A stretch of 64,000 nt of DNA from Tiliqua scincoides (taxonomy: Eukaryota; Chordata; Lepidosauria; Squamata; Scincidae), in NCBI RefSeq assembly GCF_035046505.1, contig NC_089825.1, forward strand, positions 8,339,408 to 8,403,407, in the 5' to 3' direction. Below, piece after piece: positions 22,001-34,000 of this stretch (position 1 is the stretch's first letter; every line of letters starts with the position of its first letter). Under the pieces are notes generated by a model that saw nothing but the letters and a program-made list of their open reading frames with translations, did not search any database and was not told the origin of the DNA. The position numbers were made by a program, and so were the translations under genes.

Positions 22001-25000
22001 TATCGCGCTCTGAAAGGTGGTTCTGGCACAGCGTCTAGTGTGGCTGAAAAGGCCAATCCGGGAGTGACAATCCCTTCCACACTGGGAGCAAGTGCAGTCT
22101 GTCCCTGGTCTGTCTCCCTGGCTATGGGCCTTCCTTCTTTGCCTCTTAGCCTCAGACTGTTGGCAAAGTGTCTCTTCAAACTGGGAAAGGCCATGCTGCA
22201 CAGCCTGCCTCCAAGCGGGCCGCTCAGAGGCCAGGGTTTCCCACTTGTTGAGGTCCATCCCTAAGGCCTTCAGATCCCTCTTGCAGATGTCCTTGTATCG
22301 CAGCTGTGGTCTACCTGTAGGGCGCTTTCCTTGCACGAGTTCTCCATAGAGGAGATCCTTTGGGATCCGGCCATCATCCATTCTCACGACATGACCAAGC
22401 CAACGCAGGCGTCTCTGTTTCAGCAGTGAATACATGCTAGGGATTCCAGCACGTTCCAGGACTGTGTTGTTTGGAACTTTGTCCTGCCAGGTGATGCCGA
22501 GGATGCGTCGGAGGCAGCGCATGTGGAAAGCGCTCAGTTTCCTCTCCTGTTGTGGGCGAAGAGTCCATGACTCGCTGCAGTACAGAAGTGTACTCAGGAC
22601 GCAAGCTCTGTAGACCTGGATCTTGGTATGTTCCGTCAGCTTCTTGTTGGACCAGACTCTCTTTGTGAGTCTGGAAAACGTGGTAGCTGCTTTACCGATG
22701 CGCCTGTTTAGCTCGGCATCGAGAGAATGAGTGTCGGAGATCGTTGAGCCAAGGTACACAAAGTCATGGACAACCTCCAGTTCATGCTCAGAGATTGTAA
22801 TGCAGGGAGGTGAGTCCACATCCTGAACCATGACCTGTGTTTTCTTCAGGCTGATTGTCAGTCCAAAATCTTGGCAGGCCTTGCTAAAACGATCCATGAG
22901 CTGCTGGAGATCTTTGGCAGAGTGGGTAGTGACAGCTGCATCGTCGGCAAAGAGGAAGTCACGCAGACATTTCAGCTGGACTTTGGATTTTGCTCTCAGT
23001 CTGGAGAGGTTGAAGAGCTTTCCGTCTGATCTGGTCCGGAGATAGATGCCTTCTGTTGCAGTTCCAAAGGCCTGCTTCAGCAGGACAGCGAAGAAAATCC
23101 CAAACAAGGTTGGTGCAAGAACACAGCCCTGCTTCACTCCGCTTCGGATGTCAAAAGGGTCTGATGTGGAGCCATCGAAGACAACAGTGCCCTTCATGTC
23201 CTTGTGGAAGGATCTGATGATGCTGAGGAGCCTGGGTGGACATCCAATCTTGGGGAGAATCTTGAAGAGGCCGTCTCTGCTGACCAGGTTGAAAGCCTTT
23301 GTGAGATCTATGAAGGCTATAAAGAGTGGCTGTCGTTGTTCCCTGCATTTCTCCTGCAGTTGTCTAAGGGAGAATACCATATCAGTGGTGGACCTGTTGG
23401 CTCGGAATCCACACTGCGATTCTGGATAGACGCTCTCTGCAAGTACCTGGAGCCTCTTTAGTACAACTCGGGCAAACAGCTTTCCTACAACGCTAAGGAG
23501 AGAGATGCCGCGGTAGTTGTTGCAGTCACCCCTGTCACCTTTGTTCTTGTACAGCGTGATGATGTTTGCATCCCTCATGTCCTGTGGTACTCCACCTTCT
23601 CTCCAGCAGAGACAGAGGATTTCATGCAGCTCAGTGACGATGATCTCTTTGCAGCATTTTAGGACTTCAGCAGGGATGCTGTCTTTTCCAGGTGCCTTGC
23701 CAAAGGCAAGGGAGTCCAGGGCCACGTGAAGTTCTTCTAGGGTTGGTTCACTGTCAAGCTCTTCCAGCACAGGCAGGCACTCAATGTTGTTCAGTGCTTC
23801 TTCGGTGACTACATTTTCTCTGGAATATAGCTCAGAGTAGTGCTGCACCCAGCGTTCCATCTGCTGCGCCCGATCCTGGATGACCTCGCCTGTGGCAGAC
23901 TTCAGAGGGGCAATTTTCTTCTGTGTTGGACCTAGGGCCTGCTTGATACCATCATACATCCCCTTGATGTTGCCCGTGTCAGCTGCTATCTGTATCTCGG
24001 AACAGAGCTGGAGCCAGTAGTCGTTAGCACATCTCCTGGCAGTCTGTTGGACTTTGCTGCGAGCAGTTCGGAGGACCTGCAGGTTGCGCTCACTGGGACA
24101 GACCTTGTATGCTGCTTGAGCTCTCCTCTTTTCCTCAATGACTGGTGTCAACTCCTCAGAGTGGGCTTCAAACCAGTCTGCCGCCTTGTTGGTCTTCTTG
24201 CCGAATATGGACAAGGCGGTGTTGTAAACGGTATTCTTGAAATGTTCCCATCTGCTGGATGCGTTTGCGTCGGCCGGGCCTGGAAGAGATTCCTCAAGCG
24301 CTTGTGCAAATTCCTCCACTTTTCTCTGATCCCGGGTCTTGCTGGTATCAATGCGAGGTCTTCCTTCCTTTTTCGTGTGATACAGTCGCTTTGTTTGCAG
24401 TTTCACTCTGCTGCACACCAGGGAGTGGTCAGTGTCGCAGGCAGCACCATGATAACTGCGTGTGATCTTGATGCTGGGAAGGCTGGAGCGTCTGGTGAGG
24501 ATCAGGTCGAGCTGGTGCCAGTGCTTTGATCTTGGATGTCTCCAAGAGACTCTATGTTGGGGCTTTGTGTTGAAGAATGTGTTGCTGACACAGAGACCGT
24601 GATGACAGCAAAACTCTAGCAGGCGTTGGCCATTTTCGTTCATCCTCCCAGTGCCAAACTGACCTAAGCAAGTGGGCCATGAACTGTTATCAGCACCAAC
24701 TCTAGCATTGAAATCGCCGAGGATGAACAATGGCTCTTTTACAGGGATTTTCTTGACAGTGGTGGCCAGGTCATCATAGAATTTGTCTTTGGCTTCTGCT
24801 GGAGACGACAGAGTCGGTGCATAAGCACTGATGAGAGTGATAGGTCCTGCTGATGACTGGAGCTGCAGGGACAAAATTCTTTCACTTCCCACAGTAGGTG
24901 GGATGATGGATTTCAGCAGGGTATTTCTGACCGCAAAGCCAACGCCATGTTCCCTGGTTTCGTTTGGTGGTTTTCCCTGCCAGAAAAATGAGAAATTTCT

Positions 25001-28000
25001 CTCCTTGACAGATCCGGAATCTGGCAGCCTAGTCTCTTGAAGGGCGACGATGTCCATCTGCAGTCTGCTCAGCTCCATGTCGATGACAGCTGTTTTGCGT
25101 GCGTCGTCTATTTCTTGCAGGTCATCAGAGAAGCCAGGTGTCATTGTCCTAACGTTCCAGGTGCCCAGCTTTAGGGCAGTAGTTTTCTGTTTTCTGTTGC
25201 ATGGTGCAGAGTTGTCGATCCGCTTGTCGGTTTTCACCCTAAACCCCACGCACCCCATGAGGTTAACGGACCGTGGCGAGGCAACACCTTACTGGCTGGG
25301 GACTGCCCAGCTTAAGGCGGGCGGTAGCTGCCCAATGAGATGCAATGATCTCTCCCACCGTCGGAAGCAGCCCCTGGCGTCATGCTCTACGCCAATCGAG
25401 CAAAGACTTATAACCGGTAAACTGCTGCTTCCCGTGTTGTGCCGACGCCGTATGGCGAAGTTGGAGTGTCCTCTCCAGTGCGCGAAGCCTGGGTAAAGAA
25501 GGTATGGAGGATAGGCTGTTACCCATGCAGCAAATCCCCCCTCTCCACGTCGCTGGAATGGTCCAATGGAAAGGCAGAAGCCAATACGGTTGGTTCCAGC
25601 GGCGTCGCAGGAGTTGCCAGAACGTGACTGTGTTCAGCCATGAACTGCCTAAGGGACTCCGGCTCCTGATTTTGCCTCGAGGTTGACTCCTGAAGCCTTT
25701 TCCAGAACTGGATGTAGCCACAAGGCAGTGGAGGTTTGGGATCAGAGTTTCCTTCTCTTAGATGAGCTGCCTTCCTAGGCTGACGAGTCCCATCTACCCG
25801 GTGGCTGTTTAGTCGCCTCTTACGACAAGTACAGCCAAACTGAGGGCCTATTCTTGGCCCCCAGCCCCCAGGGGTACTGTTGGCCAAGTGTCTCTTCAAA
25901 CTGGGAAAGGCCATGTTGCACAGCCTGCCTCCAAGCGGGCCGCTCAGAGGCCAGAGTTTCCCACTTGTTGAGGTCCACTCCTAAGGCCTTCAGATCCCTC
26001 TTGCAGATGGCCTGTGTTATCAGCCAATAAAGTATCAGACAGCAAATCTTAAATGCATGGGACTTCTGGAATTAACCATCTTAACTTCTAGCTGTGTATA
26101 ATCCCAAAGGAATTTTCTCTTTCCAACAAGAGGAATTACCAAATAAATGTGCCAACCTTGGCAAGAAAGTCTATCCATGCTTTTTACTTTTTAATCTGTA
26201 TTAATTTTAGACCAAAAGAACAAAGAAAATTGAAATTGCAATAAAAATAGATGGCAAACTACATTGTTCAGTGCACCAGCCCCTGGAAACAATGGGGCAG
26301 CAGTGAACTTATAAAGCCAAATGCTGAGAAGGTGGGAAATGAAAGGAGAGAAGCAGCTCCAAAACCATGGTTTGCCAGTAGTACTTCTGCAAGCTCAAAC
26401 CATAATTTGGCATACTTAATTATTATGAACCATATTATATAAATCCTAAAAGTAGCCAAATCTGATAATCTGTTCTCTGAGGAAATCCAAAATTCATGAG
26501 GAAAAAATATACATTTGGTCCAAAGCCTTGTGCATTTATAGTGCCTTTCAAAAAATGATCTACCTTAAAGAGTGGTGCCATTTGTGCTCTTTTTAGAGAC
26601 TCTTCTAAACTGAAACAGAAGAGAACTTCAGCTTCTGCATCTCTGAGAATGTAATTTTGCTCTTCTAAAATAGAAAAAACATACATAACTATAAAGATAT
26701 CATAAAAAAGATGCAAATGTATTCATTACCAAGACCACAGTAGAGTCAGATCCAAGCACTTCTACCTGCAAAAAGTACTCACCATTGTGGTGAAATTCTG
26801 ATTGTCCCCCTTTTTTCTTGCTTATTTTTTTTACCTGCTTGAGAACTTTCTATAGTACTTCACAGGCTTCCATGATACCTCAGCATTGAGATCATAAAGA
26901 TGCAGTAGCCATTTACTGTTTGTGCATCATCTTTTTTGTTTCAATTGACTAGTAAACAAAGGACCTAGCTTAGATTCTGCTCATTGAACAGTGAGTCCAC
27001 CTGATTTCCAGAAGTAGGAAACCCATGACTCCAAGTATCAAATTCCACAGTTAACACTCTTAACACAGTTAAAGCAGTTAATTCCTGCTTTAACACCCAC
27101 AGACTGTATAAAGTGAGGCATCATACACTCCTTTGGCCTAGGTCTAACATCAGAAGTATCTTCAAAGGCAGCCCTACATAGGGCACATTCCAGTACAGGT
27201 AGACTCTCGTTATCAGTGAGGGTTCCATTCCTGGACCCTGGACACAAGATACCAAATCACACGGATTTCCATTGAGCTTCCGAACGTGACCAAATGTGGC
27301 TCAACAGGGGTCCAGAGAACCCGCGTTTAGCCAAATCCATGGATCAAAAAATCTGTGGATAAGCAGGCTCAACCTGTAATCTGCTTTAGACATCACTAAG
27401 GCACAGGTAACTGTGGCTACGTCCAAAAGATTCAGATGTGGTTGCAGCTGCCAGATCAGCTGAACCTGAGCAAAGGCTCCCCTTGCCACAACCACCACCT
27501 GGGAATCCAGGAGCAACCTCAGATTGCAGACTTGCTCCTTTGGAGCTGGATAATAGTCCAATACCTGGTGGAAAGTTTTCCCATGAAAGGGAAGGATAGA
27601 CCACTTTTAAAGTCACTGGAGCATTATGAAGAAAAAATAGAGCTTAGAGGGAAAACATAGCACTAGTGACCTTGACTTCCTGGCATATGAAAAGAGATTT
27701 ATACAGACTTATAGGAATCAAACATTGCTTTACCTGGCTATTCACAAGTAAAACAACGAACAGGACTACATTTCAAAATGTATTTCAAAAGAGCACTCTT
27801 TTACTCTAGTCTCACTTTCAGCTTGTATCAGGTTATTCCATATGTTCAAAAGAAAATCTTTCAGTAGTGTGTTACAGTATAGTCCAAACAGAAACAGTTT
27901 CATTTGCAAACAGAAAATACAATGCTTAATTTTTATTCTTCAAGACAAATTCTAAACACTTCTTTACCAACAACATTTACTTACCTATAAACTTTTGACC

Positions 28001-31000
28001 TTTGAAACACTCTTCTAACCATTCTGGAGTTACTATATGCTTTACAACTGAAATTGCTGTTAGGAATTTTACAGTACGGGTCACTTTACTAGCTATTAGA
28101 TGAGTGCACTTCTGGGCAGATTCTGCTACTTCACCCCCAAGAATGTAGAGTTTCTGAAAATTAAAAAAAAAAAAGATTAGAACAAATTAATCACTTTTTA
28201 AAGCAGCAAATGTTTGAGTTGGTTTACACATGCCAGACACTACTTGATCGTATAGTAGTCTTGATTACTGGAATGTGTGAACCAACTTCACTGAAAAGCA
28301 ATGCACTTGAGGCAATGTTGAAATGACCTGAAAATCACTGCTGTGATGTCACATACATCCACAAGTTATAACTTGATGTGATGAACATACTTGTGTGAAA
28401 CAGCCCTTAGATTAAAAAAAAACTAATGTAAACAGGAAAACAGTCACTGGAGTACAAAAGGGAACTCAAGACAAAGAGAAAAGTCACCTTGATGTACTGA
28501 TGCACTTGAGTAGGTTCAAATCCTGTGAAGAGCACAACAGGTGTTAACTCTGGTGTCAGTTTTTTTGTAGGTGCTGGTAAGTCTTCAATTCTACAAGTAT
28601 AAAATACAGTTAAAACTAAGCATAGTAATTTTAGATTTAAAGTTTTGATTTAAGACAGTTTTGAGAAACCAAGATTTAAAAAGGTTTTTCGGTTAGTAGG
28701 TCTACATAATGCATGGACATGACCTACACACACATACACACACTTTTTGTTTGGTTTTACCTGCTGTTCATTTTATTTTACATAATAATAGTCACCAACT
28801 ATACCTCCTCCATCCCTCAGCCTAGGTGTGTCAAACATAAGGCCCACGGGCCTGATACAGTTCCCAAAAGTTCTTTATCCAGGTCCATGTGATAACTGGG
28901 CTCTCCCAGTGTCACCCTTTCAGCAGTGCCACTTCTGCTGAAGCTCTGGAAGGGAGAGAGGGAAGAAGGCCTCAAAAGGCGAGCACGCTGTGGAGGAAGG
29001 GGCAGACCAAGAGAGGTGAGAGAGAGAGAGAGAGATGCTCCTGAAGCACTGGGAGAGCCCAAATATCATGCGGGCCACCCTTTCAGCTGTATCACATCTG
29101 TTAAGGCATCACTTTAGAGAGCACCTCTTGAGTTGTGAACTAATGCCTTGGCAGAAGCAGCACTGCTGAAAGTGAAGCCCATGTGATAATTGGGCTCATA
29201 TCTTGAAAATATGATCAAGATTTGCAGATTTTCTCTTTGGTCATTGCAGCTAATGAACTCCTACACAAGAACAATGTGCTTATTTCTGACCATCATCCGC
29301 TTAATGATGTTGCTTCTAGCTTTCAGCAGGTACCATAAATGCTATTCAGTCTTCTGTATGAAATGAGATTGACAAGCCTGCTTTAGCCCTTTGACCCCAC
29401 CTTTCACAACCATTTCCATCCTATTTCTTTATCCCCACGTGCATATACACCTCCCTGCTGGATTTCATTTCATGCTCCTGATGAAATGGACTATAGTCCA
29501 TTAACATTTCTACTGAAATAAATTCATAATTCTTTAAGGTGCTACAGGACTCTGTTTTTGCTGGAACAAACAATACTATGTCTCTGGAGGCTTTTGATTG
29601 CAGAAGTTCACTTAATCCTGTGAAGCCATGAAAGGCAATGCTTCCAGGACATTTTATCTCTATGAATCTTGGAAAAAACCTTGAAACATTACATAAGTTT
29701 CTGAAGTACAGCGAGTGTTCTTTTACCATATCTTTATTCTTTTTAGTTTAAATAATTCCTTTTGCCTATGCCCTCCATACAAGGCTTCTTACATACATTA
29801 TTTTTAAGAACTCTTAGTTTGCACTCTCACTTCACCTCCCAAGTTCTTCACCTCTACTTCTATTTGTTTACTCACCACAACTACCATCCCTGACCACTTC
29901 TCTCAGATAAAATATCTGATCTGAAAGTCAGATACAGTGAAATGTCAGCTTGACATTAAATAAATAAAAAAATAAGAAAATTATTCTAATTAATTTTGGT
30001 AACAAAAATAGAGGCCACCTCTATTTTTGTGAGGTAACAATATGCCATTCACACAGAAATCTGTTGATAGCTACTCTCTCACCTTGGTCGCTTGGTTGAA
30101 GGTTGAATTGCCGACTCATTTTGCTTTGGTTTCAGAGGGACTCTCACATCCTGCAATTAGATAATATGTATATTTTATCTCCATTCAGTTTTAGCTCTCT
30201 CCTAAAAACTAAACTGTTGTTGTTTCACAATAAAATAATCAACTATAGTAATTAAAAGGGAGAAAAGGTACACCCCTAGTACTTTAAAACAACTACAGTG
30301 GATGCTGCTGCAAAAAACCCACAGCATATCTACTAGCCTAAGTACTAGATAATTCTCACACTTTCAAACAAAAAAAAACCCTTGAATTTATTGTGTGTGC
30401 ACCATGTTAACATTGTGTTTTATCAGTTGCAAAAAAATTTACAGCAGAAACCTCACAAAAATAGAGGTGTTCAGGACAAATTTTAGTTAAGTTTTTCTAT
30501 AATTAAAGCTAAGGTGACAATTCCCCTTTCAATTGAAAAGCTTTATATCTTCGAATATTTCTCTTAAAAGTATGTATTAACCATTTAACATTTCTGGTAA
30601 TATTTTATTGCTTTCTGCAAAAAAAGTCCTAGTATGAATTTATGTTTCATGACATTCAAAAGTTTATATTCCTCTTTCACAAACCGAAGTGCGTTTCTAT
30701 TCCCCAGTGAAATAGCAGTAAGGCCAAGGAAACTCAAAACTGATGTCAACATACCATTAAAATTTCCGGTGATACCTTTAATGGCACTCTCCAAGCATCT
30801 GGCAACCATAAAGGGAAACAGCAAATAAGAATATATTATTAAATTCTTACACTTGCAGTGTATCTTTTTTGTCATGCTCCAATGAACTGGTTCAGTACAT
30901 CCAGTTTCTCTGGCCCACTAAGAACACAGACACACACAATCTGCATGGAAGATCCAGGGATTTGTGGGATTATTCAGTGTAGAAAATGCAGTTCACATGA

Positions 31001-34000
31001 GACAAGATGATATATGCCATCTTTTGTTCAAGTATTAATGTCCACCACTTCCAGTTTTGCATTAAGCCTCTGTATCAGGAACAGAAGCAGCATTCATACC
31101 AGCACATCCAAAAATAAAACAGGTACAACAAGACTACTACAATACTATTATATTTCTTTGCACAGAGAGCAGATTTCATTATTCAAAGATCTGTATGTCT
31201 AGCAAGTCTGCTTACCCAGGAGGTTTAGAACTAGATGCTGATTGGGAGCAAGTGGTTCTTGTAGGCCGAATACTGTGTATCGATTGTGCTGTATTTGCCG
31301 CAATGCTTCAAAATTTCCAAGCAGTATATCACACAGCCATTGTGCATTCACACATGGTATCCTCCACTCTTTGGCTTTCTCATACTTTAAGCCACTAGCC
31401 CTTGTTATAGAGGTAATAGACATACATGTTACTAAGTATTTTACACACAGGTTAGAACATACAAATCCCTATTTTCAGCTTTTCATTCCACCTTTGCATG
31501 TTTACAAATTGTCACAATATTATGTATACTGTGGTATATAGAAATATGATAGTGATTTATGACCCTGGATGTTTGTCAGACTAACAGTTTCAAGAGCTAA
31601 GAAAACCACACCGTGGCACAGTTTTATACAAATCCAAAGCTATCATGGCGTAAGATGGCAACTACCTTTTTATTATTAAAAGGGAAACAATGTAGTTTAT
31701 AGCATAGCTTACCAATGCAACCAGAAAAAGTACATCAATATCTCACACCACACTAAAAAAAACATTACTTATATCTGGAAAAAGGCAAGCCTAAATAGCT
31801 TGCACATAAGAGAAACATTTCTCATTATTATCTGAGAACCCATATATTTGCCACTGAATACCACTGTCATAAGCCACTTACTCCTTACAGATGAGAACAG
31901 TATTGCTGCGACAAAGATATCCCGTGTACTTTGCACCTGCCAGGTAGGCCATCAGCTTGAGATCATCTCTGTCACTATCAACAAAACCTGTCACCGAGAT
32001 TATCTGGTACAGAAAAACAATTATAAAGACAAAAGTAGATCAGTCACAGAAGTAATACAGTTACACTGACTTCTCAAAGATTATATGAATATTACACATT
32101 TGTTCATTTTTTCCAGACATACTGCAAAATAAACAAATACATACCAACAACAGTGCTTCTAAACAAAAAGCTACATTTAGTTTTCTTACATGTTGAGAAC
32201 ATGGTTTCCCTCCTGGTGGAAATGCTACTGGAAAATGAAGAGATCGATGTGGTGGTATCATTTTTTTCTTTTTTAGTACAGAGTTCAACCAGTGTGCAGT
32301 GATACATCTCTTTCGTTCCCTCAAAGCCTGCAATACACATAAGGAGCAAGACATTGTCATGGTAGGTTTAAATACACTATAATATGCAAGATGTACACAC
32401 ATAGAAGTGCCTTATACTGAATCAACTATTCTCCATCTAGCTCAGTTTTATCTGTACTAATTGGCAGTAGCTCTTCAAGGATTCAGGCAGGGATCTTTCC
32501 AGTTGCAGATGCTAGGGACTGAACCACGGACCTTCTGCATGAAAGGTATATGCCCTACCACTGAGCTTCCTCACTATAACCTTTCTCCCAAAATAGTTAA
32601 CGTTAAAAAATTACCAAGATATATACGAAGAGGCTTATGAAGCCTCTAGCTCCTTCAAATAAAAAACGAGGTAGGCATGGAATACCATTCCACTTGGATT
32701 TGGGAATTTAGATTAAAATGTCATTTCCAATATGAGTTCAATGGCAGTCCCCTCAGTCAGTTTACCATTTAGCTAACTAATAGTAAGAGCAACTTGCCCT
32801 ATTGTGAGATGAACACAAAGACAGTTCATTTTAACAAATCAGAAAAGCTATCCCTTCCCAACTTTTCTACATATCCCCCCCCCTTTTGTAATGGGTTAAG
32901 GCTACAATTCTTAGATCATCCTGGCATTTCTAAATACACACTCAGGTGCAACATTCTATGAGGTGGAAAGATTACATACACAAGTTCAAGAAGTTCTACT
33001 TTTTCTTTACTTTTGTAGTTACACATTATACTTCTTGTAACTGCAGTTTGATACATCAGAAAAGGCTACCTAAGCTCCATTTTAAGTTTCTGTACACAAA
33101 CATCCTTTAATGGAAAGGGGCAGAAACAGAATGATTGTATTACTTTTTCTGTTTTATGTGACAAAATTATCTTGAACAACTGGACTCTGAAAAAAAACTG
33201 CTGCCAACAACCAAGAAAAGGCTCAAAACCTTACTGCAGGGGTTGGCAAACAACGGATATATGCGAGCTATTAACAAAATGTCTAATTGCCAAAGATCTA
33301 CTGTGATGTATGAAGCAGTAAATATTGAACTTTTTGTTATTTGCATACTTTTTAAAAGCAGATTAAAGATAAATTATATTTGAACAGTGGGACCCGGTGC
33401 TAAAAAGTGCCAAGACTAGAGTGTTTTATCTCAGACACAGTTCTACAGATGCCAAAAAGGGCTAAGCACTTACTAGAGGTGCTATGTGTGTGAGTGTGAG
33501 AGAGAAAGTACATAATAAACCTCAGCTCAGCTTCCTGGGAGTTGAGTTTTTGGAGTTAGGGTGCTCCAAAGACTGGGAAAGGACAAAAAGAAGCTTCCTT
33601 TGTTATTTGTACAAACAGAGTTTAGATATTGGAGGAATATGTAACAGGGTGGCTCTATCTAGCATGGAGATGGATGCTGAACTCAGGACACCAAAAAGTT
33701 GTAGGTACACAAGGAACAACATTACCAGTGGAATCCACTACATATAGAGAGGTGATATCTCAGGAGACAGAAATGAATGCAAAGCTCAGCTACAAAATTC
33801 CAACACAAATGTTACAGCCATAACAACCTCTACCATTCCTGCTATTTAGCCCAGCCACCAGCTCCTTGTGAGGAGCTCCAGAAGGATCTCTCCAGACTGG
33901 CAGAATGGGCAGCAAAATGGCAGATGCGCTTCAATGTCAGTAAGTGTAAAGTCATGCACATTGGGGCAAAAAATCAAAACTTTAGATATAGGCTGATGGG

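Larger units (their letters stand above)
21761..26008 (-). mobile_element. outer 5'-truncated LINE (split by a younger copy)
   Basis: The host sequence GGCCTGTGTTATCAG occurs exactly at 21746-21760 and 26009-26023, a 15-bp target-site duplication. Inside it, 21761-21964 and 25886-26008 are contiguous parts of the 3' end of one LINE (about 327 bp) in minus orientation; they meet at GTTGGCC/AAGTGTC. The 3' terminus carries a short AAC-repeat tail (read as TTGTTGTTGTTGG on the plus strand). The inner element at 21965-25875 splits it. Confidence 0.85.

Noticed and set aside
21769-22163. Simple tandem duplication of the LINE 3' end
   Set aside because: The two target-site duplications show separate insertions, one nested in the other, rather than a tandem duplication.
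24047-24529. 160-aa plus-strand frame inside the LINE
   Set aside because: Shadow of the reverse-transcriptase ORF on the other strand, with no family resemblance.
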